This document shows, in pieces, positions 36,444 through 44,007 of a stretch of DNA of 64,000 nt. Made by a program: the position numbers and the translations under genes. Source of the DNA: a virus; the IMG/VR virus record IMGVR_UViG_3300034200_001099, positions 1-64,000 of that record; one strand, written 5' to 3'. Each line of letters opens with the position of its first letter. Position 1 is the first letter of the stretch. The notes beneath the pieces are model-generated. The model did not search any database and was not told the origin of the DNA. It worked only from the letters and a program-made list of their open reading frames with translations.

Positions 36444-36476
36444 CCCCCATTGGTACCAGTGGGGGTTTTATTTTTT
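36444..36476 (+). terminator. Strong Rho-independent terminator
   Basis: CCCCCATTGG and CCAGTGGGGG form a stem of about 10 bp (one T-G wobble) closed by a very short loop, and the T-rich tail 'ttttattttttc' follows. It ends the sigma factor/RNA transcript before the 36514 gene. Confidence 0.85.
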
Positions 36477-36487
36477 CTTTATCTTTT

Positions 36488-36495
36488 ATATTTAT
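36488..36495 (+). promoter_or_regulatory. TATTTAT box after terminator, before 36514
   Basis: ATATTTAT lies 12 nt beyond the terminator tail and 18 nt before the ATG at 36514. Since the preceding transcript should end at the terminator, a promoter is needed here, and the box is the only recurrent element in the gap. Confidence 0.5.
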
Positions 36496-36513
36496 CTATT
36501 ATAGTTTATTAAT

Positions 36514-37755
36514 ATGAAAGAAAAATTTTTGCCTTGGTTTTTATTGTTTTGCGCTCTTGGGTTGTCAGGAACTGCCGCGTATTATAGTGTTGTTGGTTTA
36601 TCAATAGTATTTGTTGGTGTAGCGTTACCCGTTATTATTATGGGATCATTTCTTGAGATATCTAAAATTGCGATTGCAACATACCTTCACGATAAATGGA
36701 AAGAGACATATGGAATTTTAAAGATTTATATGTCCATTGCCCTTGTTACTCTTTCTTTAATAACTTCACTTGGAATATATGGACTTCTAAGCACGGGATT
36801 TCAAGGTAATATTGCAAAACTTGAAATCAACGAAAAAAGAATTAAAAATGTTGAAGTAAAAAAGAAAAGGTTTGAAGAAGTTAAAAACGAACTAACAAAA
36901 GAAAAAAACACTTTAGACGGAGACATTACTAAGTTAAGAGACGGGGTATCTAATAACACAACAACACAATCTGTAGATAGAAAAACCGGACAGGTAATTA
37001 CAAGAGCCAACGACGGTAATAGAAAATTATTTGAATCTCAACTATTACAAGCACAAGTAAGAAGAGACACAATAGCAAAAAGAATTGATAATATGAATGA
37101 CAGTATTACTAATCTTGATATTGAAATTTTAAATATGGAATCAAAAGAAATTTCGGGAAGTGAGTTGGGAGCTTTAAAGTATGTTAGCGAACTACTTGAT
37201 TGGGATATTAAACGAACCGCAAATCTTTTTATTTTAATTCTAATATTTGTATTTGACCCATTGGCAATAACATTAGTAATTGCCACAAATCAGGCTTTTA
37301 AAGGTAAAAGAAAAAAAGAAGATGATGTTAAACCTGAATATGAGAAACACCCATTCCAAGACGAAGTTGAGATTCCTGAAAGTTATTTAACGCATCATAC
37401 CATACATGATACCATACATGATACCATACATGACGCCATACAAGTAGAAGCTGAAATTATTGAAAGAATTGTTGAGGTTCCTGTTGAAGTAATAAGAGAG
37501 GTTGAAAGAATTGTTGAGGTTCCCGTTGAGGTAATTAGAGAAGTTCCTGTTGAGGTAATTAGAGAAGTTCCTGTTGATAGAATTATAGAAATAATTAGAG
37601 AAATACCGGTAGAAACTACTATTGAAGTTCCCTTTAAATATTACATAAATGATTTGGGACAAGTTTTTGATGAAGAAGGTATTGAGATGGAAAATCTTTT
37701 ATTCAATAAAAAAATTGAAGAAATTGAAAGAAAAATTTTAAAATACAAAAAGTAA
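36514..37755 (+). CDS. Membrane-anchored coiled-coil protein with VPVEVIREV repeats
   Basis: This 413-residue protein has three N-terminal hydrophobic segments (about 6-28, 30-53 and 70-93), a coiled coil from about 105 to 220 and a fourth hydrophobic segment (about 233-257). A 12-bp repeat gives 'TIHDTIHDTIHDAI'. A run of 'VEVPVEVIREV' units at about 315-375 precedes the C-terminal 'YYINDLGQVFDEEGIEMENL'. The repeat type is shared with the 29015 protein. It starts a new transcript that continues into the endolysin gene 3 nt downstream, which suggests an envelope-related late role. No family was recognised. Confidence 0.6.
   Translation: MKEKFLPWFLLFCALGLSGTAAYYSVVGLSIVFVGVALPVIIMGSFLEISKIAIATYLHDKWKETYGILKIYMSIALVTLSLITSLGIYGLLSTGFQGNIAKLEINEKRIKNVEVKKKRFEEVKNELTKEKNTLDGDITKLRDGVSNNTTTQSVDRKTGQVITRANDGNRKLFESQLLQAQVRRDTIAKRIDNMNDSITNLDIEILNMESKEISGSELGALKYVSELLDWDIKRTANLFILILIFVFDPLAITLVIATNQAFKGKRKKEDDVKPEYEKHPFQDEVEIPESYLTHHTIHDTIHDTIHDAIQVEAEIIERIVEVPVEVIREVERIVEVPVEVIREVPVEVIREVPVDRIIEIIREIPVETTIEVPFKYYINDLGQVFDEEGIEMENLLFNKKIEEIERKILKYKK
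37399..37434 (+). repeat. 12-bp tandem repeat, three copies
   Basis: Units 'accatacatgat' at 37399, 37411 and 37423 (last base changed) encode TIHD repeats. The near identity suggests recent expansion. Confidence 0.85.
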
Positions 37756-37758
37756 AAT

Positions 37759-38352
37759 ATGGAAGTGATTGAAACTCTAATACCATCAAACTTAAAAAAA
37801 ACAAAAGATAAAAAACAAATTGTTTTAACTCACACTTCTAGAAACATATTTGATTATGTAACATCTTTAAAATTAAGATTTAACGGTGACCCAATAAAAC
37901 TACCACATTATTTAGTCTCAAGAGATGGTAAAGTTATAAGAACAATTGATGATTTAACAAATAGTAATTTTACAATTAATAAGGTTGTTAATGAAAAATC
38001 TATTGTTATTTGTTTAGAAAATTTAGGTTGGTTAGAAAAAGTTTTATTAAAAAATCATCACACTAATTGGATTGGTAATATTTATAAAGAGAAAGTTTTT
38101 GATCGTAAGTGGAGAGATTACTTTTTTTGGCAACCATATACGGATATTCAGTTGGAAAAAACAGCGGAATTATGTAAGGAGTTGTGTAAAAAACATAAAA
38201 TAAAGTTGAAATTTATTGGTCATAATACCAAAGTAAAAGGTGTTGAATCTTTTTTAGGTATCATCACCAAATCCAACTTTGACGATTTTGTAACGGATTT
38301 AAGTCCGGCATTTGATTTTGAAAAGTTTAACAAATTATTGAATTATGAATAA
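37759..38352 (+). CDS. Endolysin, N-acetylmuramoyl-L-alanine amidase-like
   Basis: This 197-residue protein follows the amidase_2/PGRP pattern. It has 'IVLTHTSRN' with the first zinc His at 25, 'LPHYLVSRDGKVIRTI' as the usual central strand pair, 'SIVICLENLG', 'YTDIQLEKTAELCKELC' and 'FIGHN' with His155. The closing 'TDLSPAFDFEKF' resembles the family's 'k.DPgp.FdW..f'. It has no signal peptide, so it needs a holin or other route. It starts the lysis cassette with spanin-like genes downstream. The third zinc ligand is not obvious, so activity is inferred. Confidence 0.7.
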   Translation: MEVIETLIPSNLKKTKDKKQIVLTHTSRNIFDYVTSLKLRFNGDPIKLPHYLVSRDGKVIRTIDDLTNSNFTINKVVNEKSIVICLENLGWLEKVLLKNHHTNWIGNIYKEKVFDRKWRDYFFWQPYTDIQLEKTAELCKELCKKHKIKLKFIGHNTKVKGVESFLGIITKSNFDDFVTDLSPAFDFEKFNKLLNYE

Positions 38353-38917
38353 ATATGATGAAATACAATCTCTTCTAAACGCATCAAGAAGAGCTCTTGG
38401 CGGAAATCTACAAGAAAGTCAAAATAGAGACATTCTAAAAAAATATAGTCTTTTAACAGAACAATCTTTTGAAAAAGAATTGGGACAAGAATTTGAGGAA
38501 GAACCAAATAAAAAAGATTCTGAAGATATTGGTAAACCAAAAGACAAACAAAAAATGTTTAAAATACAAGGAAATGTATTAGTTCTTCATGGAAACGACA
38601 AATCAGACATACAACTTACAACTGACGAAAAAAATGCGTTTATTGAAAGTGTTGATGAGTTTAGAACTAATGTTGCGGAACTTGTTGAGTTTGATAAAAT
38701 GAATGTATTTCCTGAAAATGTTGAGTGGAAAGGAAAAATATTAGAATTAAATATAAATTTTTTTTATACAATAAATGAGCCACATGGAATTTATTTAAAT
38801 GGTGATATGGTAAAGATAGATGAGGAGTATTTAGAAATGGTCGGAAAACTACAATCAAATTATGAAAAATTTAAAACTAAATGGGGTAAAATAGTATCAT
38901 CAAGACAAAAAACATGA
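38345..38917 (+). CDS. Hypothetical protein with tag-like N-terminus, 190 residues
   Basis: It overlaps the endolysin gene by 8 nt and the next gene by 4 nt. The N-terminal 55 residues are helical and contain 'GGNLQESQ' and 'LLTEQS', which fit the [LI]xE-[SAQ] pattern shared by many proteins downstream. The second half is a compact alpha/beta domain ('MFKIQGNVLVLHGNDKSDI'). No family was recognised. It may be a structural or packaged protein in the lysis operon. Confidence 0.5.
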   Translation: MNKYDEIQSLLNASRRALGGNLQESQNRDILKKYSLLTEQSFEKELGQEFEEEPNKKDSEDIGKPKDKQKMFKIQGNVLVLHGNDKSDIQLTTDEKNAFIESVDEFRTNVAELVEFDKMNVFPENVEWKGKILELNINFFYTINEPHGIYLNGDMVKIDEEYLEMVGKLQSNYEKFKTKWGKIVSSRQKT

Positions 38918-39267
38918 AAAACATTTTAAAAGATAATTGGAAAATAATTACCCTTAGTGTATTAGGGGTTATATTTATTTATTTACTAATTAGAGTTTTT
39001 ACTCCAATACCAGATAGATCTGAACTTAATAAATATAAATTAGATCAGATTAACAAAAACATTGAGGGAATGAAAAAACTTCAAAAAAGTCTAAGCGATT
39101 CTATTCAAGTTTATCAACACAAAATAGATCAAGTTGATAAAAATATTTCAAACATAAAGATTGAAAAAAAAGAAGTTAATAATTACTATACCCAAAAAAA
39201 AGAAGAAATAAAAACCGCGGACAAAAAACAAATAGACAGTCTGTTTAAAATTAGATACAATTTTTAA
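38914..39267 (+). CDS. Spanin/Rz-like membrane coiled-coil protein
   Basis: This 117-residue protein has one N-terminal transmembrane helix (about 10-31, 'IITLSVLGVIFIYLLIRVF') followed by a coiled coil through to the C-terminus. This topology and size match an inner-membrane spanin (i-spanin, Rz-like). Position after an endolysin and before a second envelope protein supports a lysis role. The ATG overlaps the previous gene by 4 nt. Assignment is by topology. Confidence 0.5.
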   Translation: MKNILKDNWKIITLSVLGVIFIYLLIRVFTPIPDRSELNKYKLDQINKNIEGMKKLQKSLSDSIQVYQHKIDQVDKNISNIKIEKKEVNNYYTQKKEEIKTADKKQIDSLFKIRYNF

Positions 39268-39268
39268 T

Positions 39269-39685
39269 ATGAAAAAAATAATACTTATAATTTACTTTAT
39301 TTTAATTGGTTTTGTTGCCGAAACCCAAGTTAAAAAAACAACAGACACAACACAACTATGTATTCCTTATAATGTTGCTCAAAAAATGTTATTAGATTTA
39401 AATGATTATGATAAATTAAAAGAATTGTCAAAATTAGATAAAGAAGAAATTAATGAGTTAAATAATAAAATTAATTTATTAGAAAAAACTAATAATGTTT
39501 GGTCTGAAAAAAATTCTTTAAGTGACAGAATAATAAAAAGTAATGAAGAAAAATTTAATATAGTTGAAACTGAAAATAAAGATTTAAGAAAAGAAAATAA
39601 AAGACTAAAAACAAAAAACGGTTTGTTTAACATAATTTCTGCGGCAATTATTGCCCCATTAACCTATTTACTTATTATTAAATAA
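39269..39685 (+). CDS. Lysis-associated envelope protein with coiled coil
   Basis: This 138-residue protein has an N-terminal signal-like helix ('KKIILIIYFILIGFVAETQ'), then 'TTQLCIPYNVAQKMLLDLNDYDKLKEL', a long coiled coil and a C-terminal hydrophobic helix ('IISAAIIAPLTYLLII'). The 'LCIP...a.k...dl..yd' segment followed by a coiled coil is a frequent arrangement in lysis modules of Bacteroidetes phages. With 38914-39267 it could form a spanin pair that joins the membranes during lysis. The stop overlaps the next ATG. Confidence 0.5.
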   Translation: MKKIILIIYFILIGFVAETQVKKTTDTTQLCIPYNVAQKMLLDLNDYDKLKELSKLDKEEINELNNKINLLEKTNNVWSEKNSLSDRIIKSNEEKFNIVETENKDLRKENKRLKTKNGLFNIISAAIIAPLTYLLIIK

Positions 39686-39930
39686 TGGCTTTAACACAAT
39701 CAGATAAAAAAGAAATTGAAGTTTTGATTAGAAAAGAAATTAAAGATTTTTTTAATTCCTCAACATCAAAACAATTTGAAAATAAACTTATGGATAAAAT
39801 ACACGACGATTTAAAAAAAGGAAAACTAAGAGGTGAGGTAAAAGAAGTTATCCTTAAATCATTCCAAGAGTATTTTACAGTTATGTATCAACAAAGAGGA
39901 TTTTGGGAACAAAAATTTAGAAACGTATAA
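39685..39930 (+). CDS. Small hypothetical helical protein, 81 residues
   Basis: This begins 'MALTQSDKKEIEVLIRKEIK' and is almost entirely helical and charged, ending 'YQQRGFWEQKFRNV'. Proteins with this ending are common near lysis genes of T4-like phages and have no known function. It overlaps the previous stop by one base. Confidence 0.5.
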   Translation: MALTQSDKKEIEVLIRKEIKDFFNSSTSKQFENKLMDKIHDDLKKGKLRGEVKEVILKSFQEYFTVMYQQRGFWEQKFRNV

Positions 39931-39963
39931 TAAAAAAAATAGTTAAGTTTTAATTTATAAATT

Positions 39964-40602
39964 ATGGAAAAGCGTAGTAATGAAAATACATCCAGAGACT
40001 ATTTAGAATATTTAAAAAATAAAAACGATATTTTAGAAATCTATAATTTAATAAGAAGTAAAAAATATTCTAAAAATCAAATAAAAACAAAATTACGCAA
40101 TTATTTAAATAATCCCGAAGATTTAAATGAATTTTTACATTCAATCTTAAACAGTAAGCCCACAAAAAAAGAAGAAAACACTGAAGCAACTTCCTCAGGT
40201 GGATCCGGACAATTTTCATCACCATTATTTTCAACAACAAAAGAAAATGTGGTAAAAACGGTTAGAGAAGGTATTAAAGAAATACAAAAAGTTGAAACTA
40301 AAGAAGCCACATCATCTTCATCATCGGGCCAATATAGTCAACCAGCTATTTGGGCAAAATCTACAAATAAAAAAGATTGGAAAGGTGCGTCAACAAAATA
40401 TATGCCAGGAGCAAAAAGAGTCCAAGTTAGAAGTAAGTGCAAAAAATTTCCATATTGTAATCAAGGAGATATAAAAGCGTTAAAAATATTTGAAAGTGAG
40501 ACCGTACAAAACGCGATAGATAGTGTCTCGAGTGGTTATGGGTATGATAAAGACTATATTTCAAAAATTGTGTTTCGTGAAATTGAAAAAAGACAAAACT
40601 AA
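39964..40602 (+). CDS. Hypothetical protein, 212 residues
   Basis: An N-terminal helical domain ('DYLEYLKNKNDILEIYNLIR') is joined by Ser/Thr/Gly-rich low-complexity stretches ('EATSSGGSGQFSSP' and 'EATSSSSSGQYSQP') to a basic C-terminal domain with 'KKFPYCNQGDIKALKIF'. The two similar linkers look like an internal duplication. No family was recognised; composition fits a virion or internal head protein. Confidence 0.45.
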   Translation: MEKRSNENTSRDYLEYLKNKNDILEIYNLIRSKKYSKNQIKTKLRNYLNNPEDLNEFLHSILNSKPTKKEENTEATSSGGSGQFSSPLFSTTKENVVKTVREGIKEIQKVETKEATSSSSSGQYSQPAIWAKSTNKKDWKGASTKYMPGAKRVQVRSKCKKFPYCNQGDIKALKIFESETVQNAIDSVSSGYGYDKDYISKIVFREIEKRQN

Positions 40603-40604
40603 AG

Positions 40605-40612
40605 ATATTTAT
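40605..40612 (+). promoter_or_regulatory. TATTTAT box before 40629
   Basis: ATATTTAT starts 3 bases after the preceding stop codon and 24 nt before the ATG at 40629. The leader between is A-only apart from one or two bases. Confidence 0.45.
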
Positions 40613-40628
40613 AATAAAAAAACAAAAA

Positions 40629-42173
40629 ATGAATAAAGAGCAATATATCAGATCAAGATTTAAAGATTTACTTAACGAAACTTTAGAGGAAAGAGCGAAT
40701 GACATTAAAAAGAATTTTTCTAAAGAAGTTAGGCTTAACCCCAAAAATAAATTTGACTACATAGAAGAAGGCAAAAGTATGTGCGAATCATGTGGTGGAA
40801 TGATGTCGGAAGGTAAATGTAACGAGGGGTGTAATCTAGAAGAAAATAAAAGTATGTGCGAATCATGTGGTGGAGAAATAAACGAAGGTGAAGCATGTGA
40901 AGAATGTGGAAGTATGTATAAGGGAGACATTAGAGAACTTGGTGGTATGGATGACGGACACCCAAGATTTGGAAAAGAAAACTTTAACCAAATGACTAAA
41001 GATCAAGTTGAAAGACTTCTTAGAGGTGATGATGAAGAAGATGAAGATGAATACGATGATTTTGAATTTGAAACTCCTGTGAGAGATGCAATCAGATCTC
41101 ATAAAGGTAGGTTCGAAACTCCTGTTAGAGATGTAATCAGATCTCGCGGAAATAGATATAGAGATCTTGAAGATGACATGAGCGAAGGTGTTAATTTTGA
41201 AATAGATGAAAAACTATATGGTAATCAAAGTAGAATAGACAAAAACAAGAACAACAGAATTGATAGTGAAGATTTCAAAATGTTAAGAAAACAACAAGAT
41301 GAAGAACAACTTTATGAAATTGATTTTGAAAAAGAAGAAAACACTGAAGGTAATGCTTTTACAGGGGCTTTGTCTAACGCTAAAAAACAAAACAAAGATG
41401 AATTTGAAGTTGACGGTAAAAAATTTAAGGTTAAAGAATCAATACTATATACTGAATCTGATTTACTTGATCTTATTGAAAATTTAGTGATTGAAGAAAA
41501 GAATACATTTAAAAAATCAGAACCAAAAGGATATAAAGAATACGAAAGAGTGCATAATGCAGATAAAAAAGAAAATGATAATTATCTAAAAAGCGTTGCT
41601 AAAAAAATGACTGATTATTTAAAAGGATCGTCAGATTCAGGATCTAAGTATGAAATGAAAGAAACCAAAAAATTTCCAACTGAAAATGGTGGAATGAAAA
41701 AAGGAATTAGAAAAAAATATACACCATCAGATGCTGTTGACGAATATATTGACGCTTTTTCTTATCCAGGACAAACTAACTTGGTTTATGATGAAATCAA
41801 ACCTAATGATGAAAAAATTAAAGGTCAATTAGTTGGAAGTAGTACTAACGGAAACGCACAAGTTGATAAAGACGGTAACGCTTTAGGTAATGTTGTACCA
41901 AGTAAAGTTGGGGAGAAATTCTATAATAATTTCAAAGATAACTTATATGGTCAAGAACAGATGAATGCGTCTTATAAAAGACAACCACAACCTATTGATC
42001 AAGCTGGTGAAGAAACTGAAAGAGGAACACTTAAGTCTAAAAAAGGTAAAAAAACATCTCAAAGTATTTTAAACAAGTTGGAAGAAAGTAAAAACATTAA
42101 ACAGGAAACTCAATTAAATGAAGAGTTTGGTAGAATGCAAGAGTTAATGGGATATAGTAGAAAAACCCAATAA
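40629..42173 (+). CDS. Hypothetical acidic protein with repeated Cys-rich motif
   Basis: This is a 514-residue protein. The N-terminus 'MNKEQYIRSRFKDLLNETLEE' resembles the tag of the downstream group (LNE-T). At about 48-100 two copies of 'KSMCESCGG' and related 'C..C' or 'C...C' pairs form a likely zinc-binding cluster. Two copies of 'ETPVRD.IRS' follow at about 145-175. The rest is highly charged and probably partly disordered, with 'KKFPTENGGMKKGIRKKYTP' and a C-terminal 'FGRMQELMGYSRKTQ'. It may be a packaged or core protein of the head. No family was recognised. Confidence 0.5.
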   Translation: MNKEQYIRSRFKDLLNETLEERANDIKKNFSKEVRLNPKNKFDYIEEGKSMCESCGGMMSEGKCNEGCNLEENKSMCESCGGEINEGEACEECGSMYKGDIRELGGMDDGHPRFGKENFNQMTKDQVERLLRGDDEEDEDEYDDFEFETPVRDAIRSHKGRFETPVRDVIRSRGNRYRDLEDDMSEGVNFEIDEKLYGNQSRIDKNKNNRIDSEDFKMLRKQQDEEQLYEIDFEKEENTEGNAFTGALSNAKKQNKDEFEVDGKKFKVKESILYTESDLLDLIENLVIEEKNTFKKSEPKGYKEYERVHNADKKENDNYLKSVAKKMTDYLKGSSDSGSKYEMKETKKFPTENGGMKKGIRKKYTPSDAVDEYIDAFSYPGQTNLVYDEIKPNDEKIKGQLVGSSTNGNAQVDKDGNALGNVVPSKVGEKFYNNFKDNLYGQEQMNASYKRQPQPIDQAGEETERGTLKSKKGKKTSQSILNKLEESKNIKQETQLNEEFGRMQELMGYSRKTQ

Positions 42174-42200
42174 TTTACAATAAAATACCTTAACTTATTA

Positions 42201-42237
42201 TTATCCATAGTTAGTAACAGCTATGGATAATTTTTTT
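42201..42237 (+). terminator. Perfect hairpin overlapping the start of the 42223 gene
   Basis: TTATCCATAG (42201-42210) and CTATGGATAA (42221-42230) form a perfect 10-bp stem with a 10-nt loop and are followed by seven T residues. It should terminate the 40629 transcript. The ATG at 42223 lies inside the 3' arm, so read-through RNA would have its start codon sequestered. Confidence 0.7.
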
Positions 42238-42690
42238 AACTACATCACAAAAAACTTAGAAATCGAAGAAGTTGATATATGGTTTAAAGCCAACAACATA
42301 ATTCCTGAAAAAATGGAACTGTATTACGATTTATCATATAGTTTGTATTTATTAATTCAAAAAACCTATTTGGGTAATGGAGAAAATAATAAAGAAACTA
42401 AAGTCGAAATGTCCGAAGAAGATAATACAAAACATTTCAATTGGTGCTGGAGTAAAACAATTGAAAATTTTAATAAAGAAAATATAAAATTTCAAAATGA
42501 TGGAGATCATTACGACTATTTTTTTTCTCTATTTAATGAATTATATTATAAACAAAACAAAGAAACAATAAGAAATTCTATAGACGTTTTTTTCCTTGAT
42601 TTATTTAATCGTGAAAAACCATTCACACAAGTAGATTTAGATTTGATTTATAATATTTATAAAACTTTGGATAAAAATTTAGTGATGTAA
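42223..42690 (+). CDS. Hypothetical protein, 155 residues
   Basis: This begins 'MDNFFNYITKNLEIEEVDIW', a start that resembles a recurrent phage protein of unknown function. The protein is acidic, aromatic-rich and helical, with no membrane segment. Its ATG is embedded in the terminator hairpin described at 42201-42237. The next Met (residue 31) would remove a segment that looks folded, so I keep 42223. Confidence 0.5.
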   Translation: MDNFFNYITKNLEIEEVDIWFKANNIIPEKMELYYDLSYSLYLLIQKTYLGNGENNKETKVEMSEEDNTKHFNWCWSKTIENFNKENIKFQNDGDHYDYFFSLFNELYYKQNKETIRNSIDVFFLDLFNREKPFTQVDLDLIYNIYKTLDKNLVM

Positions 42691-42750
42691 TATTTACAAA
42701 CTAGAAAATATAATTAATTTAATCTAAATAAACTATTAATAAAATAAAAC

Positions 42751-42921
42751 ATGGACACGTTAAATAAAATCAATGAATTAACAGAACAATTGGTCTTAGA
42801 CGGTAAAAAGTTTTTTGACGGAAACAAAAGTGCTGGAACAAGAACAAGAAAAATTGCTCAAGAATTAAAATTGTTATTACAAGAATTAAGAACTGAAATT
42901 TTAACAGAAAAGAAAAAATAA
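42751..42921 (+). CDS. Histone H1-like (Hc1-type) DNA-binding protein
   Basis: This 56-residue protein is 'MDTLNKINELTEQL', then 'KKFFDGNKSAGTRTRKIAQEL' in two blocks, then a Leu/Lys-rich helix. The 'F..GNKsAGTRtRKi.QELk.l.qElR.EI' pattern is characteristic of the short histone H1-like proteins of Bacteroidetes, which bind DNA and condense the nucleoid. The size is typical (about 58 residues). In a phage it could help to pack or protect DNA or alter host chromatin. It is followed 2 nt later by a small membrane protein. Confidence 0.7.
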   Translation: MDTLNKINELTEQLVLDGKKFFDGNKSAGTRTRKIAQELKLLLQELRTEILTEKKK

Positions 42922-42923
42922 TT

Positions 42924-43118
42924 ATGGTTCAAATGAATATTTTCTTCTTATTTGTGTTTATACTTTCTTTAGTTTTTGTGATTAATAATATATTAAAAGT
43001 TATTAAAAATATATTAAGTTCAGATCCACATAGAATTACATACTCAACATGGGAGAAAATATTCAATTATTTTTTTATAACTTATTTAATAACATATATA
43101 ATAACTTTAACAACATAG
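42924..43118 (+). CDS. Small membrane protein, 64 residues
   Basis: Two hydrophobic helices (about 5-25, 'IFFLFVFILSLVFVI', and about 48-62, 'FFITYLITYIITL') are separated by a short loop with basic residues. The size and topology would suit a holin, but the gene is about 5 kb away from the endolysin. No family was recognised. Confidence 0.45.
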   Translation: MVQMNIFFLFVFILSLVFVINNILKVIKNILSSDPHRITYSTWEKIFNYFFITYLITYIITLTT

Positions 43119-43119
43119 A

Positions 43120-43548
43120 ATGTATAACGAATTTAAAGACATATTTCAATTTCTAATTTCAGTTAGAAAACTTAAAACATATATTAGTATTGATGTTGAA
43201 TTTCCATTGACTTGGAAAATCCCAAAAAGATTTGTTCAAGAAGACAAGATTATAGAAAATCAAAAAGTTAACGATAACGCACGATTTTTTTCTTTTGTCA
43301 GTGAATTTAATGAAGTAATTCTTAATCAAACGGTAGAAAATATTAAAAATATTATTTCATATAATAAAGAAATTGAAATGAAAGAAAGACTTTTAAAACA
43401 AAAAATAGACGAACTTAAAAGAATTTTTGAATCAGAAGATTTAGAACATTTACAAACTCTTAAATTTGAATTGCTAGAAGAAAAATTAAACGATGGAGAA
43501 GAAGATTTTAACGAAAGAAGAACAAACCATAAATTGGTTGAAGAGTGA
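43120..43548 (+). CDS. Hypothetical coiled-coil protein, 142 residues
   Basis: The protein starts 'MYNEFKDIFQFLISVRKLKT' and its C-terminal half is an extended Glu/Lys/Leu coiled coil ('EMKERLLKQKIDELKRIFES'). It begins one base after the small membrane gene and its 3' end overlaps the next gene by 56 nt in another frame. No function can be assigned. Confidence 0.45.
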   Translation: MYNEFKDIFQFLISVRKLKTYISIDVEFPLTWKIPKRFVQEDKIIENQKVNDNARFFSFVSEFNEVILNQTVENIKNIISYNKEIEMKERLLKQKIDELKRIFESEDLEHLQTLKFELLEEKLNDGEEDFNERRTNHKLVEE

Positions 43549-43690
43549 ATTTGAAAAAGATAAGATTGAGTTAGAAAATCAAAAACAAAAATTTGCAGAC
43601 TCAATTAAAAACTTAGATAAAAAAGACATAATCAAACCCATCGCAAAACTTACAATATGGCAGAAGATCAAGAAAGTGCTCCTAGCGTAA
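43493..43690 (+). CDS. Small charged protein, 65 residues, in a long overlap
   Basis: The frame begins at ATG 43493 inside the previous gene and extends past its stop, then overlaps the following gene by 34 nt. It encodes 'MEKKILTKEEQTINWLKSEF' and a basic tail 'TIWQKIKKVLLA'. Overlaps of this length on both sides are unusual, but the middle 110 bases are otherwise non-coding, which supports it. Confidence 0.4.
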   Translation: MEKKILTKEEQTINWLKSEFEKDKIELENQKQKFADSIKNLDKKDIIKPIAKLTIWQKIKKVLLA

Positions 43691-44007
43691 TAGAAAATTT
43701 AGCGTTGGTGACAGATGCCATACAAACTATGTTCCCCGATGGAAAAATAATTTGTGTATACGAATTAAACGACCAAGACTTCAAAAAAGTCCAAGAAAAT
43801 TTTAGAAAAATAGATAATCAACACAAAAGATTTTCAATAGACATGTCAGGTTTAGAACACGTATTTATTCATGAGGATATAAATTTAACATTATTAACTC
43901 CTGATATTAATAATGTTGACAAAAAATCAAATAATAAAAGTATTTTATTTAAAATAAAAACAAAAATATCATCTTGGTTTAAAAGTGGTGGATCTTCGAT
44001 AAAGTAA
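43657..44007 (+). CDS. Hypothetical protein, 116 residues
   Basis: This contains an alpha/beta domain ('NLALVTDAIQTMFPDGKIICVYELNDQDF' region) and a basic C-terminal tail ('ILFKIKTKISSWFKSGGSS') that could associate with membrane or nucleic acid. The stop is convergent with the minus-strand gene, overlapping it by 39 nt. No family was recognised. Confidence 0.45.
   Translation: MAEDQESAPSVIENLALVTDAIQTMFPDGKIICVYELNDQDFKKVQENFRKIDNQHKRFSIDMSGLEHVFIHEDINLTLLTPDINNVDKKSNNKSILFKIKTKISSWFKSGGSSIK

Noticed and set aside
42924-43118. Holin
   Set aside because: Topology fits, but it is separated from the endolysin by about 4.6 kb and lies next to the histone-like gene, so position gives no support.
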